A DNA stretch of 64,000 bases from Locusta migratoria. Taxonomy: Eukaryota; Arthropoda; Insecta; Orthoptera; Acrididae. This document shows, piece after piece, positions 9,791 through 21,894 of this stretch. The DNA is taken from NCBI GenBank assembly GCA_026315105.1, contig CM048746.1:563035940-563099939 (forward strand), in the 5' to 3' direction. The position numbers and the translations under genes were made by a program. A model generated the notes under the pieces. It did no database searches and was not told where the DNA came from. It was given only the letters and a program-made list of their open reading frames with translations. The number at the start of each line of letters is the position of its first letter. Position 1 is the first letter of the stretch.

Positions 9791-10520
9791 TTAATAACTG
9801 AGTTCGTTTGTCAATTCAGTAGTAACTTCGAATGATTCACTTCTCACAGGTGGCTGTATTCCAAGTTGGACTGAACGTTGATTACCCATTACCAAGCACA
9901 CATCTTCTAACATTATTAACGCCTTGTTATACATTTCTTCACTGAAAGTAATATCCATATTTGGATTTTCCCTCCGTAATCTGGCTAGAATGTCATCACT
10001 TAGATTATCCTGATATTTCATCCATAGTCTGTTAGGATCTGAGGGATTAAACGAAGTTAAAATTATTGCAAACAATTCTCGAATTCGGCCTCCACTTGCT
10101 GTTTGCACGGCTTCATCCATCGCTTGATTCCAATGATGATCATTTTCTAATAAACCATGGCACTGTGATGCCTCTCAATACGTCTTGCAAATGTAACCAT
10201 CTATTGTACAAAGATCTTCAAATAATGTTGGCCCATGCACTTCGTGAAGTAGTAGATGTAAATAGAAGCACTCTGCGTTTTTAGGATGAACCATGTAAAC
10301 TCGAGCAATAGCAGTATCTTTAAATACATCCTGAATACACGACTGAATTTCCTTTTTGGTGCGTCCCATGTATAATAGCTAGGCACATTGAGATAGAGGA
10401 GCGTTCTCACAAACGGATCATTTTGACACATTATGAAAAACGCAATCATGGTGATATTGACGGGATGGTGTGCAACTGTTTCTGGTGAATCATTCGTAAA
10501 ATATACACGTTTTCCATTTT
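9791..10520 (-). pseudogene. Helitron linker region upstream of helicase
   Basis: The clearest open stretch (10120-9791) contains GGRIRELFAIILTSFNPSDP, RLWMKYQDNLSDDILARLRR and YNKALIMLEDVC. Farther upstream, ARVYMVHPKNAECFYLHLLL is seen near 10320-10260 with a shifted frame. These are standard Helitron segments between Rep and helicase. Several indels are present. Confidence 0.8.
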
Positions 10521-10533
10521 TAAGATGAACTGC

Positions 10534-10764
10534 TTATTGAATAACCGCTGGATCTCTATCATGTATTGGAGACCCTAATACGTGCCAAACAGCCTCATTA
10601 CTATTAATGTAACGTCCCATTTGATACCTCATAATTTCATCGTGTCGATTTTTATTAGCCACTCCAAACACAGCCATGCCACTGCCTTTATTTATGTATT
10701 TGAAAACATACTTAATGCAATCAACTGAGCTGCAATAATCAACGTTTATATGTGCACAACCCAC
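10534..10764 (-). pseudogene. Helitron Rep region after the HUH domain
   Basis: The open frame encodes AHINVDYCSSVDCIKYVFKY, INKGSGMAVFG, then YQMGRYINSNEAVWHVLGSP and IHDRDPAVI. This is the conserved block that follows the HUH nuclease in Helitron Rep proteins. The nuclease residues themselves are absent upstream, where a 74-bp tandem duplication and a deletion lie. Confidence 0.85.
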
Positions 10765-10870
10765 TGACTGTCATTTCTATTCCTCCACTGTTTCTTAACT
10801 GAGCTGCAATAATCAACGTTTATATGTGCACAACCCACTGACTGTCAATTTCTATTTCTCCACTGTTGGT
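10723..10870. repeat. 74-bp tandem duplication at Helitron Rep deletion
   Basis: Units at 10723-10796 and 10797-10870 both start AACTGAGCTGCAATAATC and run through CCACTGACTGTCA, diverging slightly near the end. The duplication lies exactly where the HUH part of the Rep domain is missing. Confidence 0.92.
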
Positions 10871-11670
10871 GTTTATTGAAATGGTAACCATCTTAACCAT
10901 GCCAAAAAATTAGTGTATATTGTAAGACATCCTAAGCACGATATGTTTCAGCGATACGGTGTAATATATTGCTTCTTCGTTGTATCACAATATCATGATG
11001 ACATATTTCATTGACCACAATTACTACAGCCATTTCATTTGCTTGAGGTGCTCACCTGTTGGTCTCTTATCAGCAAGAATTATTATTTTGTAATTAAGTG
11101 ACAATTTTTTCAATTTAATTTTTAAACATTCTTACTGGTCTATTATTTGTATGTAGAAAACATTGTAGATCCAGACTTACATCTCAATGCAATCCACTGA
11201 TGTTCAAAGAGTGCTATCGGCTTCATCATCTTCGTTTCCTACAAAGTACACTTGTAAAAACTTCGGTGATTCATTTGGAAATGGTAACAATGGACCAATT
11301 TTATGAAACAATTGTCCTTGGATGCTAAACACAGGATGAAATCCTTTCCCCTTGGTTATCGCTGTTGCTCCAAATGATGTCATCTGGAAGCACGTGTTAT
11401 AGAACCTTTTTATATAAAGTCCTTGGATGTCTGTGTTTCGCTTTTCACATAATCAAAGAAATCACATGGAGGTGATTTTAGAGCTGGCAATGTACTTTTT
11501 CCATTTGAGCAGCATATACTTGATGTTTCTCCTTTAAATTTTGTAGCCTTACAATATTTACACACTTTGTCCATTGTCCCAATTTCTATACTTGGATGTT
11601 CTTTGTATTTTATTGTTGGATCGTAATGAAATGCCTCATTTTTAAGACAGCCAGCATGTGAAGATCTCAT
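10870..11670 (-). pseudogene. Helitron N-terminal region and start of Helitron_like_N domain
   Basis: The frame at 11670-11410 has NEAFHYDPTIKYKEHPSIEI, then CKYCKATKFKGE and ICCSNGKSTLPALKSPP, a Cys-rich N-terminal module. After a frameshift, MTSFGATAITKGKGFHPVFS, GQLFHKIGPLLPFPNESPKF and LQVYFVGNEDDEAD (11385-11210) follow. Then ILHRIAETYRA and DGYHFN appear near 10950-10880. The domain stops there, well before the HUH motif. Confidence 0.8.
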
Positions 11671-11990
11671 GAGTGACTGTACAGTGATTTGGTTCCCTAA
11701 ATGAAGATCTTATGCTTGCTGTATTTTGTTCGTTGTTTTTATTGCTATCCGATCTTTTTCCTCTTTTCATTTATGATTCCTTTGTTCTCCAATCTGTCTC
11801 CCTAATTTTCTCATGTTGCTCTTCTGTTTGATCAATTGGTTTTCATTCGGGATTTTCTCATAAAACTGCTACACGTGCTTCTCTTTCTGCATTGCTTTCG
11901 ATGTTTTTGTCTTTTTGACAATATTCAGGATCGCAAAAAGTTGCTTTTACATTTGGGCATTTTCCTGTAATATATTTTCACGTTATTTAT

Positions 11991-13930
11991 TGTGAATAAA
12001 ATTAATATCACTTGCAGTAACTTGCACTCCATAGAATGGTTACTGAAGAAGGAAACTCCATAAATTTTCCTTGCAAATAATTCTTGTTAAATGAAAACAT
12101 TGATAGACATGAAGGAATTCAAATGATTCCCATTCAAAAAAAGCACTTTTTCCTATGCATGGTATTGCAAGGCATGTGGGATACAGCTAATTAATTTTTG
12201 TGTCCTACCTGGGCTAACTTTTACTGGCAGTTTAGTGTGCTATCGTTGGAAACGATATACTTACTGGCCAGAACAGCACTAATTGTTTATTTCATAACCA
12301 ACATAATGAATCATGCCCCTCATTCTATGTAACTGATTTTTCAAAAAGCAATGAATGGCCATTGCCAACATCAGCACACTATGCCAATGCTGTAAGTAAA
12401 ATTGTACCCCTTGTTGTAGTGTATTACACCAGAGTTATGGGAATGTAAAAACGAAGCATTGACGTCTGTTAGTTATTTGGTGTGCTATGTAACTAACATC
12501 TCCTCAATTTGTCCTTTCCTGTACTATGGCGTTTTATATGCATTCCTAAATATAACGAACTCAAAATGTAATGAGGAAAGGCCTACACCGATCTACACCT
12601 ATATCAGAAAGGAAACTACACCATTTCTATTTTCCTTGCTAAGAATTCTTATGTAAATACATTCAAAGAATTCACATGGATTGCACACATCATGACCAAA
12701 ACACCATAGTGCACACTGTGAACCTAAAGGCTACTCTCAAGCATAACCACTATTAGTCTGCATTGAATAATTTTGGCTACAAAGTGAAATATATGGACAC
12801 ACATCCCACACTCCATTTTTATATATGCATATTGATTTAAAAATTTATCTTTGGTGATACAAAATTAAATCAGAGAAGACAAATGACAATTTAAATCTAT
12901 AAGCATTTGACAGGACTAACCTTCAAACTGATTGTTACTGAATGATAACAAATGGGCCATACTCTTGGTCTGATATGTACCATGATTTCATAGAAACAAC
13001 ACTCTCCTGCCGCCAAACCAGATATCACTACTTGGTTACATGTACTGAGAAAGCATATAGACCAAAATATTAAATTTATTAAACCATAGCGACACTTTTA
13101 TTGTACACTAATAATGCCCCTGGGACCTGCAGTCGATAGTGTGAGAATATCTGGTCCAGAGTAAATCTCACATTCAAATATGGAAACATTTTCTAAATGA
13201 CATAATTGTGATTGGTTTTTCCAAAACACTATAATATATTTATTTGTGTACTACTACACTAGATATATTTTGGCCAAGTGCTGTCATCAGATGTCTTTGT
13301 TATCCAGAGGTTTTAACTGCTTTAATTGACTACACAAGCATGTCACTTTTGATCCAGACTGTAATCGCACTAATAAAGTTTATTATGACACAATAACTAT
13401 TCAAATAAACCAAAACACTAGCATATCACATTTACACTAAGTTATGTGACCGCAAGTCGATAAATGTTGGTGTCATCTTCAATACAACATAAAAATGACG
13501 TCATGTTTGTTGTGTGATGAGAACATTACCCAAACATAGTACAACCTGTTTAAATGTTATGGCTGTTTGATTAAAGTTGCATACATTCAGTAGTGTCCTG
13601 TGAACTTAGTGTCAGACACATACAGCTGCAGTGCAATTGTGACACAGCACTGACTGTGACACATTTTACTTACATGTGTGAACCCAGCTTATCTTACTTA
13701 TTTATTCTTTATTGCTCCCATTAATCTTGATATAGTACATCGTTTGTATACATGATAAAGGACAAGCCAGTCTTAAACAGTAATTGCAATTTATACCTTC
13801 TTTGATTTACATAGTTCATCAAATAATATATTGACATAATTTCTGAAAAAAAAAACACATTTTATCTACTATGATTTCCAAATATATTTCAAAACATATT
13901 ACAGGTTGATAACATTTTGAGATAATGATA
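11991..13930. other. AT-rich region without recognised genes
   Basis: No domain-bearing ORF is seen. Around 13600-13690 the sequence GTGTCAGACACATACAGCTG to GTGTGAACCCAGCTT resembles the right end of the MITE at 2360-3968, so a decayed MITE may end at about 13690. Confidence 0.45.
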
Positions 13931-14134
13931 TTATTTAAGAGTGGTATGATGAAGTATAACTTTAATTATTATTGACTTTAAAAACTTTGAAACAGAATAG
14001 AAACACTGGTCAAGCAAATATTCTTTAAGTTTTATTTTAAATGTATTTATTTTTTTTTTTTTCAAGTATGATGGCACGTGGTTGTACAGCATAATACCAG
14101 TGTGGTAAAAAAAACCTTTTACATGCTTGTGCAT
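13931..14134 (-). pseudogene. Possible LINE ORF2 C-terminal tail
   Basis: The reverse-strand frame reads GIMLYNHVPSYLKKKKINTF, then KIKLKEYLLDQCFYSVSKFL. This resembles the last residues of arthropod LINE ORF2 proteins (IKxFNxLP..IK....FKxxLKxxLLxxxFYSVxEFL). There is no RT next to it, so the call rests on this tail alone. Confidence 0.4.
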
Positions 14135-17100
14135 ACTGTGTAACTTATCATTGTCCCATCAAATCCCAGCTCGAGGATGGAGAAGACTCTGGTTTTATTT
14201 GCTCCATTATTAATGTGTACTGCATCTGGTGAAGATTTTTTAATTTAATGTAATTGACAGCTGTAAATTTTTACAAACAATTTATTTTGTCAATAGTTTT
14301 GGTCTCATATTGAAGCAATCTTAAGACTCCTAAAATAAATATACATTTAATGTTCTTTTATAGTATGAGGAGCCTACCTTTAGGATCTTGATTCATATAA
14401 AACCTTCATCTACCACCAATGATGACTGAAGTCATGTAAAAGGGTATGAGACCTCTATTTCTTGAAGGGGCCTTCAATGTGACGGCAAAACTGGTAGCAA
14501 AATAAATAATTTATAAAAATTTATATTTATAGGTTCCAGTTTAACATACTGTGGTTTTATGTAAGATGCTAGGTAAAAATTCAACGTGCACACAGTGAGC
14601 TCATTGTGTTCTCACCAGTGAGGTCAATACTATTTTAGTAATGAGGTCCCTGGTTCGAAGGAAGTTGGAATAGCGGAAGGTGGTGTTACCTATACTGAGA
14701 ACAGGCATTGGTTGAAGCGAGAGTGGCCTTGCTTTTGTGTCCAAAAGAAAGATTTCTTGGTTAAAACTCTGTGCAAATATAAGCCAATTCACAATGTCTG
14801 TCATGTCACCATCACATCACGGCACCATCATGTCAAGCTGTCTCACTATCAGTCACATCAATTTACTTATCCCAATACCTGGTGTTGAATGTGAGGTTAT
14901 GAATGGCGATCTCTTATGAAGAAAGTAATAGTTTCATAACTGAATTGAGGAAACAACGAACTCTAGATTTGTTGACTGACAAAGCAAACTTTACAATGTA
15001 TGTTTTTGGTCAACATAGTGTGGTAAAGTGCTGGGAAGTGAAACAACATTTCAAAACATTGAAATCTATTTTAAAACGAAAAAATAAACATACAAACACA
15101 TCAAACAGTATTTATAAGAGCTTAAATAGAGCCTGTTTACTTTATCCATTACAGTTTACCCACTGACTTCGTTAATACCATCGTACACAACTGAACTTTT
15201 GACTGGAGTTTAAATTCTGAACTTTGTTGAGTCGTGAAGGTTGCAGTCGCAGATGATAGTCGCTGTGAGTATGCAATGCTGCCACAAGAAGTCAGGCGCA
15301 ACGAGTTCTTGCAACGCAAAGCCCGTGTGTTGCCTGCCAAGAGTAGTCATAACACAAGCAAACTATTCATCTTATATAGCATTGTGCTGAGTTCTGGAAT
15401 ACATGCACATTGCACAGTAAGTTTCAGAACGTTCTTACTGTCATTTATGTGATTCAAGACAAATTTGTTTTGGTATAAGATATTTATTTCAGTAAGATAT
15501 CTTCCTTATATTGGAATTGTACGATTTATATTAGGCATTTTGTCTTATAACAGCAAAAATCTGCACAGTAATCTCATAAATAACATATCCAGGCGGCGTT
15601 GGTACATGATGGTAAAATAACTACAGCGTACGTCAGCTGTTGTCAGACTTGTTACATACTATGTATATGTTTGCTGTTTCATGGGACAATACTTAACATG
15701 CGTTGTACTTCAATAAACGTGAATATAAACGATTATAGCATGACATGCAGTATGATTATACAACTGAAATTTACTCTGTTACGAATAGAGTCACAACTTG
15801 CTAAATGGAAGGTCCCGATCCCATGTTCAAACCTAGCTACTGACTAATTATTTTACTTATTCTCATTTCAGTGCTATGTTTTCTGTCACCTGGAAATAAG
15901 ATCAAAATGTGATATAATTCTCTAATGGAAATGACATTTTGTATTGTGGATTGCATGAAACTATTCATCACAGACACATGAAATGACCTCTGTACACCAA
16001 TAATAGCTAATCTAGAATAATTCCCAAATTTCAGTGGCGAGAATGCTGATACGAAATATTGTTGCAGCTTAAAATGAGGTTAATTTGCCAGAAAGTTTCA
16101 TTAACAGCACGTGCTCATTTCGCCACAGAAAGTAGGAATTATTGGGCATAAAATAAACAGAAAATGCATCTGCAATTAACCGGTTGATAATTTTTTTTCT
16201 TGCAGATTCAGTACAGTCTTTGGGATTTTTACCTCCAATCTTCAAATTTTTTACGATTAGTCTGTGGAGAAAGATCTGCTCATCAACTGCATATGCATTT
16301 TTATGGGGTATTTTTCTGCTAATGCCCAAAAATCTCATCTTGCATGTATAAATTTTACCAACATTATTGATGAAGGTCCCTGCCAGATAAATCTCAATTC
16401 ATTCTGCAAGGAAATTTCGTTTAAAAATTTAGGCCACTCCATTGAAGAGTGTAGAATCAAATCTATTCATTATAATTTCCAGTTCACAGAAAATATAGGA
16501 TTGAAATAAAAGTAAGTAAATGAAGTTGCCAGAATACATTTTTGTACAGGATACTGTTTTATTGCAATTCAACTCTCGTCGTTTAGCCACTAGTACAAGC
16601 CATGGTTTTGGGAAAAAAGATATGTTCAAAAGTTGATTTTGTACAATAAATGCTTATATTCATACCGCACACAGCAGTGCATGGTATTAATCTGTTTCTA
16701 AACAGCTCGTGCAAATTTGTGATTCCTTAGAGGCTCATATTTCAGGTTCTATTATCACAGAGTGAAGGGGTAAAGTGTTCTGGATAGATCTTGGCCTAGT
16801 GATCATTTGTGTACATATTAGAAGAATGGGTATACTATAGCTATCATACAGAACATTGTCAAAATTTTCAAAGTTACACACTTCCTGGAGCCCATCCAAA
16901 TTGAGCAAATCAGTTGGCTTTTGTACGTGATGTGTAGTCCATAGTGGGCTTTAAATGGCTTACAAAAGCACCATTCATTCATGGGCGGTTTCTGAGAAAA
17001 TCTAAAAAAAAACATGATTTTTGGGTACCAAAAAACCGAACTGTGGGGATGGTCACTTCAATACTTTCTATTCATTGCAAATCTTCGAAATTTTTACCAT

Positions 17101-19240
17101 ATGCTCTTATGATTAAATTTTTTCGATATCGTTATCTGTTGCCAAGATCCAGAGGTTGAAAGTTATCATAGTTTTGCACAAAATAACAAAACCCGATTTT
17201 TAGCCGTTTTAGCACCGTGAATCGCAAATATCTAAATAACTAACCATAGAAAATTGTACAAATATTTACAATACATCCTGTAGACATTTATCTATAAACG
17301 GCATTTCTCAGTTTCCATAAATTTTAGCCCGTTAGCAAGATACACCCGAAAAACCGCGATATTTTGCTAGAAAAAGTGCGTATTGTGCTGAAAGAGGGCG
17401 TTCGGACAACTCTGAAACTTACCATGCAATTTGAAAAAAGGTACTCGGCGAAAAAATTAGATTTTTGTACAAATCTTCTGTCGATAAAGGGGTGACTTCT
17501 GTTTTCGTTTACTTTACAGTTAATATGCAGCATCCGGTTTAGTGAACTATTGCAACATATTTTAATGAGTTTGCAGAGGTAAAAACGAATTGCATAGACT
17601 TCTCGTATGGTTGATTTTAGGTTACACATAGCTGTTTACGAAATGTAGATAACCTATCGAAATTTTATTTCAAGTTTAGAGCAGAATCATATCTTATGTG
17701 GTTCTTGAGATATCAGTCCATGAATGATAGCACTCGACAGTAATAGGTTCGAAACGGTATTTCTGATTGAGAGGTAACATATCTTGAAGAATAGGAAATG
17801 ACTAAAATATTATGTGTATGTTATTTAGGTGTTTATCTGGAAATCCGTTTCCCGTTTTTGGAGATGTGTATTCATTATCGTCATACACTACAAAAATCAT
17901 AATTTTTGGTATCAAAAGATCCAACTACCTGCATTGGCAAATCCACACTTCCATTCATGGCAAATCGTCGAAATCCTTACGATGCGGTCTAAAATTATGA
18001 TTCCGGAAAGCTTTAAAAGTTTTTCCGATAATACTAACAATTACCGCGATCTGTAGATTCCAAGTTACAAATATGCATGTAATATCTGGTCTGACGTGTA
18101 ATTATGGTTTTAACTAACATAGCGAACATACAGCAATGGTTCTTGGTTTGGAGGTCACGAACCTGTGTTTCTAGTCGCCGTTTATTCACCGATGACATTT
18201 ATGAAAGTTACAAATATAATATACATGAGATGCAGTGTTATCAATCCCTTGATATTTCATCATCATTCACGTCTTTCAGGCCACTGGACGTGAAAAATTC
18301 GTCAACGTAATGGTTGGATCAACGTAACGACTTGAATTGTCGTGAAATAGCAACATCATATAGAACTAAATTCTCAGCTGGACTCGAAAATATTTATATG
18401 CTTTTTATAGAATGATATTGATAGTGCTCAACAATGTTCTTTGAAATAGTTAAGCGTTTTATCATTTGAATGTGAAGCTCTTTTTAGACAATAAACTACT
18501 ACATAGCCAATTTGATCTGACGTTTGTACAAATGTATCAAGGTATACAAAATACTATCCAAATTTTACTCACCATTGATTTCCTGTTATACAAGCAGTAC
18601 GCTCTGGTGTAACAGGAAAAAGACGAAAACCAGCTGAAAAATGCTCCTGCCACAGCACAGAAAAGGCGAATATGTTCTCTGAAACAAAAGTGTGGAACCA
18701 GCTGCCTCAATCCTCATTCAGACTCCTACACCATGTAATGTTTCTTTTTCTTCAGTTTTCTTTTGTTTGTGATTGCAATGAGGACAACTTTTTCCTGTGT
18801 TTACTCTTCGAAGTTCCGCACACCAATGCATGATTCTGTACCTCCTGCACAATGGTTATCGATTCCTGTGGCCATTTGTTGCTCCTTCCTTTATACTTTT
18901 TACACATGCTCAGTACTGCAAGCTAGTATCAAAAGCTCATTAATATGACTTACGAAATGTTTGAAAAAGATGACTAGTCCGTCATCTTGTCCGCCCAGTA
19001 AATTCCTCAACCTAACTGACACAGCCATTCATGATTTAAACATGAGAACAACACTTCATCAAATTCTCTTTGGAGTTTAATATAAAGGTCTACATTAATG
19101 AAACAGCATGGTTTATAGTTTACAAAAAAACTGGAACCAGGTTGGTAAAACTTACTACATGTGCCCCAAGCAACATGTGATTAAACACAAATGATAGCGT
19201 ATCAGCACTAAATGATGGAGATTGGCTTTAGTACATATTG
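14135..19240. other. AT-rich region without recognised genes; degenerate duplication near 17-18 kb
   Basis: Short ORFs of 60-100 codons have no recognisable domains. Segments at about 16990-17160 and 17880-18080 share order and wording. For example AAACATGATTTTTGGGTACC compares with AAAATCATAATTTTTGGTATC, and TTCATTGCAAATCTTCGAAA with TTCATGGCAAATCGTCGAAA. This looks like an old dispersed or tandem duplication of an unnamed repeat. Confidence 0.4.
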
Positions 19241-19443
19241 AAAAAAAAAAAAGGAAATGGTTTGTTAAGCTTACGGACTTAACTGTGGGGTCATCAGTCC
19301 CTAATCTTACAAACTACTTATGAACTACCTTATACTAAAGACGACACAAACATCCATACCCAAGGGGGATTCGAACTCCCGACCATAGTGGCCGTGCAGA
19401 CTGTGACTGGCGCTCCACAGACTGCTCAGCCACTGCGACCCGC
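19241..19443 (-). repeat. tRNA-derived SINE copy 3
   Basis: Inverted copy with a poly-A run, TTAAGCTTACGGACTTAACT on the left and the B box (GGATTCGAACTCCC) on the right. The imperfect 15-bp target duplication is CTTTAGT-CAT-TTG at 19226-19240 and 19444-19458. It is more diverged than copies 2, 4 and 5. Confidence 0.88.
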
Positions 19444-19646
19444 CTTTAGTTCATTTTGCAGCACATGTGGCGTGCTAATCGCTAGCAAGGTAAGACCTCC
19501 ATTTGCTGCTCTGTCTTGTCAATCACATTAGATTAATGATTCCTCATCTAAGATTCTTCTTCATCTTACCCACCTAATTTCACATGACTTGCGATGGTTT
19601 GATTTTATGAAATTCCATTTCCATGTTTTTCAATTTGCTATAATAT

Positions 19647-20003
19647 TGTCACGTTGAACTGGAAGCAGGCTTGACTTCGAAGACAACTGAACACAGCACA
19701 TATACTGAAAGCACGTTTATTACCAACTTAATATACACGCAGCACTAACTGCCTCTCCGGCAGAGTGTTCTGCTATTAATACATAGACGGAATGTACCAG
19801 AAATTAGAAGAACAGTTAACATAAGAAACAAGTAGAATTTACATGTGAACATAAGAAAGATGTAGAACATTCTGGAATTGTTAATTACAAAGAAATAAAT
19901 TTTTGCCGATGGGCGGGATGGAACCGGCGACCTTCAGCACTGCAGTCGGTGACACTATCCCCTCTGCCACGCCGGCAGTCGGTTTACGTAGTGTCTCGCG
20001 GCA
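19647..20003 (-). repeat. Gypsy B 3' LTR
   Basis: It pairs with 25123-25477 over its whole length and ends TGTCACGTTG...GCGGCA on the forward strand. It includes a tRNA-like stretch at its right end (about 19905-19985) and an AATAAA-type signal region in the middle. The purine-rich GCAGAGGGAACAA lies just outside it (20004-20016, reverse strand) as the polypurine tract. Confidence 0.95.
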
Positions 20004-20009
20004 TTGTTC

Positions 20010-21560
20010 CCTCTGCTGGAAAAACAGCGACCTGCTGTTACGTTCCCTGTGGAGCCAGCTGCAATATCCTGGATCTTGACCAGTCATGGGTCCTCTGTAT
20101 GGCAGTTCAAGAGATTCCTTCCCTTCTCCACGATTATCGACGTCAGACGTTCGTGTTGTGGCTTCATCAGTAACTTTACCGTCCTTATAATCCTTGAACA
20201 AGAAGCCATTGTCGCCTACCTGCTCTTCAGGATCGTAGTAAGGCTTCATGCGCAGGACGTGAACAATGTCTCTTCGTTTTTGTCGTTTCGACGACGGCTC
20301 ATAATCCTCAACTTCGTATGTGAAGTCTGAGAGGCGGCGTATGACACGATACGGACCAAAGTATCGCTTCAATAACTTTTCTGACAGTCCAACCTTCCGT
20401 ACAGGGGTAAAAATCCATACCACATGTTTTGGGCTGTACACAACACGTCGGTGCTTTTCGTTATACCGCTGACGGTCCTTCTCCTGGGCATCCAGTGTCC
20501 GTATGCGAGCCAGCTGTCTTGCTTCTTAGCTGTTTAACATAGTCATCCTGATTGTCTTCCGGTTGGAACGGGAACAGCGTATCCATTATCATCTCAGCTT
20601 CACGGCCATGGAGCAGGAAAAACAGCGTGAAGCCTATAGTGCAGTATTGTAAGCAAATGTCACGACTGGCAGAATTGTATCCTAATCCTTCTGCTCAACA
20701 TCGACGTACATCGACAGCATATCGGCTAACGTCTTGTTAAAACGTTCCGTAAGACCATTTGTCTGAGGATGGTATGCAGTTGTCATTCTGTGGACAATGT
20801 CGCACCGTGACATTACCTCTGATACTAGTTTTGACTGGAATACTTTTCCACAATCAGATATCGTAACACGTAGTGCTCCATGCTTCTACAAGGAATTTTG
20901 CTATCTCTGAGGCTTCTGCAGTCGGCACAGGTATGGTGACAGCGTAGTGTGTGAGGTAGTCAGTGCACACTATTAACCATCGGTTACCGGTTGTCGACTT
21001 CGGGAACCTCCCTAAAAGATCGATCCCAACCCTGTGGAATGGAGCTGCTGCCGGTGGAATCGGTACGAAATGCCCTGGAGATAATTGTGGCACATGCTTC
21101 CATCGCTGGCATTCTTTAAAGTGACTCACATAGTGTTTGACAGATCGGTAGAGACCTTTCCAGTGATACCTGCATCTGATTCTGTCTAGGGTCTTCACGA
21201 ATCCAAGATGACCGGATATTGGAGCATCGTGGAAATATTTGAGAATAGTTGGCTGGAGATGGGCTGGAACGACCAGTAGCCGTTTGGGGCCCATTGGATC
21301 GTAGTTGCTCTTATACAATGTTCCGTTTATAAGTTGGAACTCTCCATTGGTCGGTTCTCCTTTCTCCAGGGCCTCTATCGTTTTTAATAATGCTGGATCT
21401 TCCCTCTGTTCAGCTGTAACGTCATCTAATTCAGTGAGGGCTGAAATTTCATTCATGCTGTTGTGTTCCACTAATGGATTCCTCGAAAGGCAGTCGGCAT
21501 CCTTGTGTTTGCGCCCGTTCTTGAATACCACTGTGACTTCGAACTCCTGGAGTCTTAGGG
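20010..21560 (-). pseudogene. Gypsy B integrase
   Basis: The zinc-binding H2C2-type region includes LQPTILKYFHDAPISGHLGF and YHWKGLYRSVKHYVSHFKEC. The catalytic core begins FHRVGIDLLGRFPKSTTGNR at about 21040. Downstream, MTTAYHPQTNGLTERFNKTL (about 20780) covers the Glu of D,D-35-E. The C-terminal module FGPYRVIRRLSDFTYEVE (GPY/F-like) is near 20370-20315. Frames break at about 20854 and 20520. The last open stretch reads on into the 3' LTR, which is not part of the protein. Confidence 0.88.
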
Positions 21561-21589
21561 CCCACCTTGCTAGTCGGCCTGATGGATCC

Positions 21590-21894
21590 TTCAAGCTAGT
21601 CAGCCAACACAAAGAATGGTGGTCTGTCACGACGGTGAATGGTTTGCTGAATAAATACAGCCGACTTGTTGATAGCCCAGACTACTGTGAGACATTCTTT
21701 CTCAGTTGTAGAGTAGTTTATCTCGGCCTTTGAGAGTACTCTTGATGCATAGGCTATCACTTTTTCAGCACCTTCCTGAACTTGTACAAGCACTGCACCA
21801 ATCCCATAACACTGGCGTCTGTGTGAAGTTCCGTTTCTGCATTCTCGTCGTACAAGGCTAGCACTGGTGCGGAAGTTAGAGCCTCCTTAACTGC
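21590..21894 (-). pseudogene. Gypsy B RNase H
   Basis: The reverse strand reads GAVLVQVQEGAEKVIAYASR, VLSKAEINYSTTEKECLTVV and WAINK, then FFVLADH and continues SLCWLTSLKDPSGRLARWAL in the next frame. This is the usual RNase H order in Gypsy pol (DAS, ...E, ...D). It degrades RNA in the hybrid. Frames shift at about 21600-21640. Confidence 0.85.

Larger units (their letters stand above)
8252..11990 (-). mobile_element. Degenerate Helitron (Rep-helicase) with plausible 3' terminus
   Basis: The reverse strand carries, in order, the Helitron N-terminal zinc-like region (about 11670-11410), the start of the Helitron_like_N domain (11400-10870), the region after the HUH domain (10764-10534), a linker, and a Pif1-type helicase (9720-8403). 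The reverse strand then reads CTAGCGAAGCGGGCAATC...AAGCTAG followed by T at 8280-8251. This fits the Helitron 3' rule (short hairpin near CTRR, inserted before T). The 5' TC end was not located. Frameshifts, stops and an internal deletion make it inactive. Confidence 0.85.

Noticed and set aside
12459..12656. 65-codon hydrophobic ORF
   Set aside because: AT-rich chance ORF, no conserved signature.
19881..20003. C-terminal extension of the Gypsy B integrase frame
   Set aside because: It reads into the LTR.
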